Part shown: positions 53,958 to 61,309 of the stretch, in pieces
How positions within the stretch are numbered: position 1 is the stretch's first letter
How the letters are laid out: each line of letters begins with the position of its first letter
Program-made: the position numbers and the translations under genes
The notes under the pieces: model-generated
Told to the model about the DNA's origin: nothing
The model's database searches: none
Seen by the model: the letters and a program-made list of their open reading frames with translations, nothing else
Origin: Ignavibacteria bacterium
Lineage (GTDB): Bacteria; Bacteroidota; Ignavibacteria; Ignavibacteriales; Melioribacteraceae
Length of the DNA stretch: 64,000 bases
Direction: 5' to 3'
Assembly (NCBI GenBank): GCA_009773205.1
Contig: WPAE01000007.1
Coordinates: 1-64,000, forward strand

Positions 53958-54260
53958 ACTCTAAGCTATCTCAAAATTTATAAACACAATTCTAATAAAA
54001 GACTTACCGAAAAATTAGCACAATAGATTTCCGAAATATATTGAGCCGTCTTAAAATCATTTTAAAGTAACTGAGCGAAGCAGAAGTTTGATTGAAGAGA
54101 GAACTTTCATTTATCTACTTCTTGCTTCGCTTATCGCGCATTGAACGAGCGTGCGGGAATGACAAGTTGAGATTCCAGATCCGCCACCCCGAATAAAGCT
54201 CGGGGCAAGTAATTGTTCCGCCAGAGGAGGAACAACTTAATAATCTCTTGCGTAAGGAAG
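53958..54260. repeat. Palindrome-rich intergenic stretch
   Basis: Contains AGCGAAGCAGAAGT (54073) paired with ACTTCTTGCTTCGCT (54118-54132), CCCCGA / TCGGGG (54187-54205) and TTGTTCC / GGAACAA (54213-54235). No coding frame is convincing. It looks like an accumulation of degenerate intergenic repeats; the last hairpins lie 25-70 bp downstream of the small HTH gene and might end its transcript. Confidence 0.5.
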
Positions 54261-54440
54261 TTACTTAACAGATGCCTTAATTTTCTTTACAACATCCTTA
54301 GAATAATAACTGCAAACACCTTTTTTCATTTCCGGCTGAATGTTTAATGACTTAATTGCTTTAGATACTACCGCACCTGATATACCAAGTTCTTTTGCAA
54401 TTGCACCGGCTGTTAACAAATTAGTTTTTTCTGCTGCCAT
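54261..54440 (-). CDS. Small helix-turn-helix DNA-binding protein
   Basis: 59 residues from the ATG at 54440, with a strong SD (GAGGTG) 5 nt upstream. The sequence reads as a helix-turn-helix: LLTAGAIAKELGISGAVVSK (residues about 8-27) followed by AIKSLNIQPEMKKGVCSYYS, a wing-like part with one Cys. It resembles small regulators or nucleoid proteins of this phylum. The SD and the regular fold make it a probable real gene despite its size. It is read before the palindrome-rich stretch, and the GH97 gene lies upstream in the same orientation. Confidence 0.7.
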   Translation of the reverse strand: MAAEKTNLLTAGAIAKELGISGAVVSKAIKSLNIQPEMKKGVCSYYSKDVVKKIKASVK

Positions 54441-54534
54441 ATTTCACCTCGTTTATTGAAAAGATTTTCATATAAAAATAATAATAGCAAAGTATAACTT
54501 GCTCTCATTGATTTCTTTGAGAAAAAATAAATTT

Positions 54535-56646
54535 TTATTCTACAATACTAATCGCACAGCCGCCGCCAGGAGCTAAACGCAAATTCAGCTTATCATTAAA
54601 AGTTACTTTCTGTTTAGTGATTTGATAAGCCATTGGATTTTTTTCCCAATGAGCATCTTTTGCATCCGCATAAATTACAGCAGTGTAAGTTTTGTCTTTA
54701 TCTAAAAAATTTAAGGAGATAGTTGTTTGTCTTTCATTTTCATCTGTAATAGCGCCAATAAACCAATTATTAGTACCCTTTGCCTTACGGGCTACAGTAA
54801 TGTAATCTCCCGGTTCAGCTTCTAAGTAAATAGTGTTATCCCAATCAACAGCAACATCTATAATAAATTGAAAAGCGTCAAGATGTTTTTCATAGTTCTC
54901 TGGTAAATCGGCAGCCATTTGCAAAGGAGAATACATAGTTACAAAAAGCGCCATTTGCTTTACAAGAGTTGTATGCACTTGTTCTATTTTGTTTTTATCA
55001 AGATGGTTCAATTTGATTTGAAAAATTCCCGGCGTGTAATCCATTGGTCCGCCAAGCAATCTTGTAAAAGGAAGAATTGTTTCATGATCGGGCGGATTGC
55101 CAACACTCCAAGCATTAAACTCATTGCCGCGTGCTGCTTCGGAAGCAAGCCAGTTTGGATATGTGCGGTGTAGCCCTGTTGGACGAACAGGCTCGTGTGC
55201 ATTAAGCATTAATTTATTTTCTGCAAGTTTCTCTGCAACTCTCGAATAATGCTGCACCATCCATTGCCCATCGTGCCATTCGCCACGCGGAATAATTCTT
55301 CCTACGTAACCGGTTTTAACAGCTGGATAATCATATTTTTTCATGAAAGCGAAAGCCTCGTCCATTCGTCTTTCGTAATTTGTAACCGATGCAGAAGTTT
55401 CATGATGCATAATCAATTTCACATTTTTGGATTTTGCATATTTACTCAGTTCTTCAACATCAAAATCGGGATAAGGTGTAACAAAATCGAAAACTTCTTC
55501 TTTCCATTGACCAAACCAATCTTCCCAGCCAACATTCCAGCCTTCAATTAAAACTCCGCCAAAACCATACTTAGCGGCAAAGTCTATATATCGTTTTGTA
55601 TTAGCTGTTGTTGCGCCATGTCTGCCATTAGGTGTAAGAGAATTCCAATCAAAACCTTTTAGTTTTATGTTGCCAGCATCTGCGTAATTCCAGGTTGATT
55701 TGTTAATGTGCATTTCCCACCAAATGCCTACATACTTCATTGGTGTAATCCATTCTGTATTCTCAATTTTCGATGGCTCATTGAGATTCAAAATCATTTT
55801 AGATGCTAAAATATCAACGGCTTTATCACTTACTAATACAGTGCGCCAAGGAGTTTTGCAAGGTGTTTGCATATATGCTTTGTTGCCAAAAGCATCCGGT
55901 GTAAGATGAGTTTTTAGTACAAATCTTTGCTGATCTATTTCTAAATGCATCGCAGAGTAATCAGTCAGAGCTGCTTCAAAAATGTTTATGTACAAACCAT
56001 TTACCGATTTAAGCATTAACGGTGATTGAACATAATTCTTACCAATAATTCTTTTTGTAGAAATTTCGCCGGCGCTTGCACCAATATTTGCATCTACTTT
56101 GCTAAGAAGAGTTTTGCTGTACATGTGTTCGTTAGAATCATAATCTCCGGGAATCCAAAAAGCAGAATGATCTTCACCCAAATTGAATTGAGTATGTTCA
56201 TCGCTGACTATGAAGTATGACAAATTTTTCTGAGCAGGGAACTCGTATCTAAAACCTAAGCCTTCATCAAAAAGTCGAAAAGTGAGGACAATCTGTCTTT
56301 CTGTTTCTTTTTGAAGCAATGTGATTTTCAATTCGCGGTGATAATCTCTAATAGTTTTAACTTCGCCCCAAACTGGATTCCAAAGACTATCAACCAAAAC
56401 AGAATCTGTTTTGATGATTGAGAAGCCATTCTTAAGCGGTACAGCTTCGCGCAAGAAAATGCCCAACTCGCTCGTTTTGATTACTTGAGTTCCTTTTCTG
56501 CTTAATGTATAAGCTGGCGTTCCATCAGGAAATAGCTGGAAATCAAGTCTAAGGATTTTATTTGGTGAATAAATTGATGATAAAGCAGCAATTTCAAATG
56601 TGCTAAATATGATAAATAGTAAAGTTAGTTTCCCGATTAATTTCAT
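54535..56646 (-). CDS. Glycoside hydrolase family 97
   Basis: 703 residues. Signal peptide (about 1-21), N-terminal beta-sandwich (to about 280; LDFQLFPDGTPAYTLSRKG), catalytic barrel (about 300-600; GVLIEGWNVGWEDWFGQW, LIMHHETSASVTNYE, and NAHEPVRPTGLHRTYPNWLASEAARGNEFNAW in parts) and a C-terminal sandwich. GH97 enzymes are calcium-dependent alpha-glucosidases or alpha-galactosidases. The Glu residues in NAHEP and in SEAARGNE fit the inverting, SusB-like type, but this is not proven by eye. It has no T9SS tail, so it is probably periplasmic. The GH71/99-like gene is 27 bp upstream: likely one operon. Confidence 0.9.
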   Translation of the reverse strand: MKLIGKLTLLFIIFSTFEIAALSSIYSPNKILRLDFQLFPDGTPAYTLSRKGTQVIKTSELGIFLREAVPLKNGFSIIKTDSVLVDSLWNPVWGEVKTIRDYHRELKITLLQKETERQIVLTFRLFDEGLGFRYEFPAQKNLSYFIVSDEHTQFNLGEDHSAFWIPGDYDSNEHMYSKTLLSKVDANIGASAGEISTKRIIGKNYVQSPLMLKSVNGLYINIFEAALTDYSAMHLEIDQQRFVLKTHLTPDAFGNKAYMQTPCKTPWRTVLVSDKAVDILASKMILNLNEPSKIENTEWITPMKYVGIWWEMHINKSTWNYADAGNIKLKGFDWNSLTPNGRHGATTANTKRYIDFAAKYGFGGVLIEGWNVGWEDWFGQWKEEVFDFVTPYPDFDVEELSKYAKSKNVKLIMHHETSASVTNYERRMDEAFAFMKKYDYPAVKTGYVGRIIPRGEWHDGQWMVQHYSRVAEKLAENKLMLNAHEPVRPTGLHRTYPNWLASEAARGNEFNAWSVGNPPDHETILPFTRLLGGPMDYTPGIFQIKLNHLDKNKIEQVHTTLVKQMALFVTMYSPLQMAADLPENYEKHLDAFQFIIDVAVDWDNTIYLEAEPGDYITVARKAKGTNNWFIGAITDENERQTTISLNFLDKDKTYTAVIYADAKDAHWEKNPMAYQITKQKVTFNDKLNLRLAPGGGCAISIVE

Positions 56647-56673
56647 AATTATCTCACGCTATAATATTTAGTT

Positions 56674-58254
56674 TTATTTTATTAGTAAAGTTTTTTGAGT
56701 TTTCAGATAATTACCCGCTTGTAAAACAATTAAATAAGCGCCGCTTGTTAAATGAGATCCATTGAATTCTAATTCATAAATGCCTGGATAATGTAACTTG
56801 TTAATTATGTTTGCCGCTTTCTTCCCAAGCATATCAACCAAGTTGATGCTTACTTGAGAAGTTTTAGAAATGCTGTATTTAACTTTTGTAGTTGGATTAA
56901 AAGGATTTGGGTAATTAGGATAAAGTTCGAAGGATGTTGGAATTGTTTCCGATTCCGCCTTCGTAATTATAGATAAACTATCTAATACTTTTTTTGCTTT
57001 TAGAAGATCATTTTTGATTATGAGTTGAAAAGCATCATCTAAACCTTTGCTAATGAACAGTGACCATTCCTTGTTTTTACGAAGTTTAAAAATTCTAAGC
57101 GGAAGCTCTAAATCTTTTTTACTATAAATAAAAGCGGAATCTATAGAACGCTTTCTTACTTCTTGAACTTTTTCTAAATATGTTGTTCCAAACTCTACAG
57201 TTGGCTCTATTATTGTACCTTCTCCGTAATCGTTCCAAGTTACTAATTGAATAACATCGCAGTTTTGGCTGACCGCTCTTTCCAAAGTTGAGCTGAAGGT
57301 AAATCCATTTAGAGGATCAAGAAATCCATAACTGCTGCCAACGCCGGCTTCTTTGTAAATATCATTAAAGGCAGGAAAAGCGCTTCCAACTTTATAACTC
57401 CAATTAGCTGCTTTTTGATAAAACTGAGCTAAATATGTATTCAAACTTGTTTGAGAAAGAACTCCATTTATAGATCTGCTCATTGGCGGCCAAGGATAAG
57501 CGCCGCTGGCAACTGGACTCAAAATATTATCTAAAGTGATAAATATCGGTTTAGGGTTCAATCCGCTGAATATCGTTTCCCATTCGCTGCTTGAGAAAAA
57601 ATATTGTGGTCCAAAAGTTAAAAGCAGCGGACGATTGTCCTTCTTTAGATAATAATTTGTATTTGCCCAATTGGTATAAATATAATTGATAGCTTTTGCA
57701 GCGTATGTTTTAGCATTAGCTGGCGCAATCTTCCCGCCATTGACCATGTGCTTAATAGTTTGGTCTTCGTAAACAATTGCAAACTTAAGGTTGGCTCTTT
57801 TAATCCAATTAAAAAGCATACCTGTGTTCTTGTTGATCATACTGTAGTCATAATAATTTTCATCGCCATACCAATCAACCAAAACTCCATCAATACCACT
57901 TAGCTTCATAAGCAAAACTTGATACTCTAAAATATCAGAATCATTACTATCGTACGGCCCAGTAACCGGGTAATATTTGGAAGCAATTTCTCTTTGCCCA
58001 GAAGAATTTATTTTGTTTGGGTTGAAATAATTCATAGTCCAGTGCCAGCCCCAAGCGCCGCTGTACTCCAAACTCTGATACCAAGGCATATAATGTGCCA
58101 TTAGCAAAGTGTTTTTTTGAGTTTGCGCATACGAAGATGAGCCGAGTAATAAAATGAAGGCAAAGCAAAAGAATACCTTGGTTACAATAGTTGGAGTGGA
58201 AATTTGAAACTCATTTGCTTTTATGGACAAGGATGCCGCTTTGGAAACCATCAA
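56674..58254 (-). CDS. Secreted GH71/GH99-like glycosidase with T9SS tail
   Basis: 526 residues. A long N-terminal segment precedes the signal region (KVFFCFAFILLLGSSSYAQ, about 26-44); a closer start may be used. The catalytic part (about 48-390) has LLMAHYMPWYQ, WGWHWTMNYFNP, GIDGVLVDWYGDENYYDYS and FAIVYEDQT, as in endo-alpha-mannosidase-like GH99 and GH71 proteins. The C-terminus from about 445 is a T9SS sorting domain (YPNPFNPTTKVKYSI) ending in a basic TQKTLLIK. It would act on an alpha-linked polymer at the cell surface or outside. Co-directional with GH97. Confidence 0.8.
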   Translation of the reverse strand: MMVSKAASLSIKANEFQISTPTIVTKVFFCFAFILLLGSSSYAQTQKNTLLMAHYMPWYQSLEYSGAWGWHWTMNYFNPNKINSSGQREIASKYYPVTGPYDSNDSDILEYQVLLMKLSGIDGVLVDWYGDENYYDYSMINKNTGMLFNWIKRANLKFAIVYEDQTIKHMVNGGKIAPANAKTYAAKAINYIYTNWANTNYYLKKDNRPLLLTFGPQYFFSSSEWETIFSGLNPKPIFITLDNILSPVASGAYPWPPMSRSINGVLSQTSLNTYLAQFYQKAANWSYKVGSAFPAFNDIYKEAGVGSSYGFLDPLNGFTFSSTLERAVSQNCDVIQLVTWNDYGEGTIIEPTVEFGTTYLEKVQEVRKRSIDSAFIYSKKDLELPLRIFKLRKNKEWSLFISKGLDDAFQLIIKNDLLKAKKVLDSLSIITKAESETIPTSFELYPNYPNPFNPTTKVKYSISKTSQVSINLVDMLGKKAANIINKLHYPGIYELEFNGSHLTSGAYLIVLQAGNYLKTQKTLLIK

Positions 58255-58315
58255 ATATTCTCTAAATTAAATGCACTCAAAACTAAATAGTAAAAGGTAT
58301 AGTATCAATAATAAT

Positions 58316-58414
58316 GGCACCTCTAAAAACTTTTGTTTTAAAATATTTCATCCCGCAAAGCGGGACAAAGAAAAGGAAAGCCCGCAAAGGAAGTTGATAT
58401 TTTTAGAGGCGCCC
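58316..58414. repeat. Palindromic element family A, copy 3
   Basis: 99 bp bounded by GGCACCTCTAAAAAC and TTTTTAGAGGCGCCC. Read on the minus strand it aligns with copy 2 over nearly its whole length, differing mainly in a central CCCGCTTTGCGGG hairpin. It lies 61 bp upstream of the GH71/99-like start codon (minus strand) and 105 bp past the DUF58 stop. Candidate flanking duplication ATAA(T/G). No gene is seen in 58255-58519. Confidence 0.8.
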
Positions 58415-58519
58415 ATAAGTTAGCATCTTCTTCAAATTGCCGAAGGATACTTGGGATAAACATATTTTATCAAAATATATTTTAAAACTCATGCACTCAG
58501 TAACTTAGCCTCTCAGCAT

Positions 58520-59428
58520 CTAACTAAGTTTCCTTCTCTTAGAAAAGTAAGCCATCAACGCTTTATCGAACGGCTGGTTTGTTTCAATCAGATTGTATTC
58601 AATTCCAAGATTCAAGCATTCGGTTTTAATTCTGCAAAGAAATTCTCTCATCGCTTCTTGATAGGCTTTCTGAATATGATGAGGTTGAGAAGTCATCTTT
58701 TCGCCGCTTTCTAAATCAACAAAAATTGCATCGCGGTCAAATCCAAAACTCTTTTCAATAGGATCAAGAATTTGAAAAACTATTACTTCATTTTTCTTAA
58801 AATGAATTCTCTTTAATGCCGAAATTGTCGTTTCAGTATCATCAAAGAAATCGGAGATGATGATAGTAAGCCCGCGCTTTTTAATTTTCTCTGCAACACT
58901 ATCTAAGCATCGGTTAAAGTTTGTATTGCCCTGCGGCTTTACATTTGCAAGCGCTGTAAGCAGGTTTGTTAAATAAACACGGTTGGATTTTGGAGGTAAG
59001 TAACTTTGAATCGCTTCTGAATAAGTAGCCAAACCTACAGAGTCTTGCTGGTTAATCATAATATAACTAAGTGCGGCGGCAAGGTTAGTTGCATAATCAA
59101 GTTTGGTTACTTGAGCATCATATTTAAAATTCATGGAGTTGCTGATATCAAGAAAAATGTTGCTTATCAGATTTGTTTCTTCTTCAAACTGTTTAATGAA
59201 ATATTTTTCGCTTTTGGCGTAAACTTTCCAATCAATATTTTTTAGAGAATCACCTTGCATATAAGGTCTGTGCTGACTGAACTCTACACTGAACCCGTGA
59301 TAAGGACTTTTGTGAAGACCAACCATAAATCCTTCTACAACCATTCGTGCACGAAGCTCAAGTGTTTTAAGTTTCGATACGACAGAAGGATCTAGAAATT
59401 TTCTAAAGTCTTGTGCTTTTACCGTCAC
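58520..59428 (-). CDS. DUF58 domain protein
   Basis: 302 residues of the DUF58 type: RARMVVEGFMVGLHKSPYHGFSVEFSQHRPYMQGDSLKNIDWKVYAKSEKYFIKQFEEE (in pieces, about 27-85) and a von Willebrand-A-like fold with LDISNSMNF near 92-100. DUF58 proteins usually work with a MoxR-type ATPase; none is visible here. GTG start overlapping the TAG stop of the upstream TPR gene, so the two are translationally coupled. Confidence 0.88.
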   Translation of the reverse strand: MTVKAQDFRKFLDPSVVSKLKTLELRARMVVEGFMVGLHKSPYHGFSVEFSQHRPYMQGDSLKNIDWKVYAKSEKYFIKQFEEETNLISNIFLDISNSMNFKYDAQVTKLDYATNLAAALSYIMINQQDSVGLATYSEAIQSYLPPKSNRVYLTNLLTALANVKPQGNTNFNRCLDSVAEKIKKRGLTIIISDFFDDTETTISALKRIHFKKNEVIVFQILDPIEKSFGFDRDAIFVDLESGEKMTSQPHHIQKAYQEAMREFLCRIKTECLNLGIEYNLIETNQPFDKALMAYFSKRRKLS

Positions 59429-59928
59429 TATTTTGAAGATAATTTGTTTTGTAAAAACTCTTCGGGGGTTTTACCAATATTATCTAATTCCAATTTAATT
59501 TGCGCTGCAAGTTCATGCTTAGGATATTTATTAAGAAAAGTTTGGTAGGTTAGTTTAGCGTCATCATACTTGTTCAAGTTGTTTGAAAGAATAAAGCCTG
59601 TCATTAACAAAGCCTTTGGCGCATCTTCGGCGTTCGGAAAATTCTTGTATAACTCTCTGTAGTATTCAACAGCTTTCTCGTTAGATTCTTGAGTCTCTAC
59701 TTTAGGCACTAAAAACATTTGATACATCGAGCCAATTTTCATTAAACTCTTCATTGCGTAATCGCTTTTAGAATACTCATCAACAACCATTTTATAATCT
59801 GCTAAAGCTTCTTCGTACTTTTTTTCGTTGTACTTTGCTTCAGCAGCGTTAAATGTATCTCTGTCTTTGTTTGAATTACATGCAACTGCAAATACAACTA
59901 TCACCAATAAGGAAAAGATTTTTTTCAT
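59428..59928 (-). CDS. TPR lipoprotein (BamD/YbgF-like)
   Basis: 166 residues from the ATG at 59928; an in-frame ATG 14 codons upstream would hide the signal peptide and is rejected. Lipoprotein signal MKKIFSLLVIVVFAVAC with Cys17, then tandem tetratricopeptide-type helices: FNAAEAKYNEKKYEEALADYKMV, YAMKSLMKIGSMYQ, AVEYYRELYKNFP and AKLTYQTFLNKYPKH. Resembles outer-membrane-assembly lipoproteins but is shorter than BamD. It overlaps the DUF58 gene by one base. Confidence 0.8.
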   Translation of the reverse strand: MKKIFSLLVIVVFAVACNSNKDRDTFNAAEAKYNEKKYEEALADYKMVVDEYSKSDYAMKSLMKIGSMYQMFLVPKVETQESNEKAVEYYRELYKNFPNAEDAPKALLMTGFILSNNLNKYDDAKLTYQTFLNKYPKHELAAQIKLELDNIGKTPEEFLQNKLSSK

Positions 59929-60074
59929 TGTAAGCCCATTTACTTTTTTACTGTGTAAATATACATTCAAATGATACTTTTTAAAAGTTTCTCAAAAAGT
60001 TTCCTTAATAAGAGCTGCAAAGATGAAAAAGAGAATCAATAATATTTTCACGTTTCTTTAGAATGCAAACTTAA

Positions 60075-60262
60075 GGGCACCTCTAAAAATATCAATGAGC
60101 CTACTATAAAAAGGTATTTCGGATGAAAAAATGCTTTGATTATTGCTCAAATTCAAAGTGCAAAAACTCAATTTGAGGCTTTTTAGAGTACAAAAAATTA
60201 GGTTGACGCTAATGCGCTTTGCGGGATTAAAATTTTTGAAATACTAATTTTTAGGGGTGCCC
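60075..60262. repeat. Palindromic element family A, copy 4, interrupted by a family B element
   Basis: Outer ends GGGCACCTCTAAAAAT and AATTTTTAGGGGTGCCC. TTAA lies on both sides, and the outside inverted repeat extends further to TGCAAACTTAA. Removing the inserted family B unit (60097-60190) leaves about 94 bp that aligns with copies 2 and 3 (TATCAA, then GCTTTGCGGGATTAAAATTTTT). The right flanking TTAA supplies the TAA stop of hydE. Confidence 0.85.
60097..60190. repeat. Palindromic element family B, copy 3, nested in family A
   Basis: 94 bp identical to the family B copy at 23669-23762. The last five bases of the right terminal repeat (GGCTC) are missing, so the right end stops at GAGTA. 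It sits between TATCAA and CAAAAA of the host family A element. Confidence 0.9.
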
Positions 60263-61309
60263 TTAAGTTTGCACGTCTATTTTTAATGAATCTCCACGCT
60301 TGTAAGAAATTTTTCTCCCCAATGCTTCAATTCTTTTTTTAAGGCGCTCTGTACTAACAAGCGGATCGTCTGTGCTGCCACGCTTGCCGGGATAGATTTT
60401 ATACTGCTCGCGGTACGGAAATGGCGTTAAATCTGGCATTACAACATTAGCGCCGGCAGTTAGTCCTTTTTCGCGCCCTAACGCGTCAATAGTATCCAAT
60501 GCAGTTGTAGCTGGAATGTGAACTTGTTTCAGTACTATTCTTGCAACAGCGGTTACTTTTAAAGTTAATTCAGCTTCGCCAATATTTTTGTTTTGATAAG
60601 GTGTTTGCGGCGATGGAATAAATGGTCCAAATGCTGCCATATCTAAATCAAGAGATTTGCATAAAAGAATATCGTCTGCTAAATCTTCAACTGTCTGCAT
60701 CGGAAGTCCAATTAAATTACCAGAACCAACTTGATAACCAATTGATTTCAAAAACTTCAAATGCTCTAGTCTCTCAGAAAGGTTCTGCTTAAAATGATAA
60801 GTTTCATAAAGTTTTGGATTTGCAGTTTCATGTTTGAGCAAGTATCTATCTGCGCCTGCAATTTTCCAAGCGCGGTATTCATCAAAAGTTCTTTCGCCCA
60901 AACTAAGCGTTATTGCTGCATTGGATTTTTGCCTTATCTGATAAATGATGTAAGAAATAATGTCAGTATCGAAATGAGCATCTTCTCCGGATTGAATTAC
61001 GATGGTAAAAATTCCAAGATTAGTAATTACGCGCGCTGTTTCAATTACTTCTTCTGGTGTCATTCTAAAACGAGGCAGAGCATCATTTTCTTGGCGAAGC
61101 CCGCAGTAAACACAATTTTGTTCGCAGAAATTAGATATATCAATTATACCGCGAAGATGAACTTCATCACCGCAATACTGAGAGCGAACTTCATCTGCAC
61201 GAGAGTATAACAAATTCAGTTCTTCTTGATCTTTGAGATTGAGAAGAAAAATAATTTCATCGCGGGTAAGTTCTTCTTTATATAAAAGTTGATTCAAATT
61301 CATAATCAA
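60263..61309 (-). CDS. hydE: [FeFe]-hydrogenase maturase HydE (radical SAM)
   Basis: 348 residues. Radical-SAM cluster ligands Cys62, Cys66 and Cys69 in ISNFCEQNCVYCGLR; GEDAHFDTDI and LSLGERTFDEYRAWKIAGADRYLLKHET (in parts) are HydE-specific blocks, and a C-terminal RYREQ-like PFPYREQYKIYPGKRG segment completes the barrel. HydE acts with HydG and HydF to build the 2Fe subcluster of [FeFe] hydrogenase. Its ATG overlaps the hydG stop (ATGA). The stop codon TAA is part of the TTAA flank of a family A repeat. Confidence 0.93.
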   Translation of the reverse strand: MIMNLNQLLYKEELTRDEIIFLLNLKDQEELNLLYSRADEVRSQYCGDEVHLRGIIDISNFCEQNCVYCGLRQENDALPRFRMTPEEVIETARVITNLGIFTIVIQSGEDAHFDTDIISYIIYQIRQKSNAAITLSLGERTFDEYRAWKIAGADRYLLKHETANPKLYETYHFKQNLSERLEHLKFLKSIGYQVGSGNLIGLPMQTVEDLADDILLCKSLDLDMAAFGPFIPSPQTPYQNKNIGEAELTLKVTAVARIVLKQVHIPATTALDTIDALGREKGLTAGANVVMPDLTPFPYREQYKIYPGKRGSTDDPLVSTERLKKRIEALGRKISYKRGDSLKIDVQT

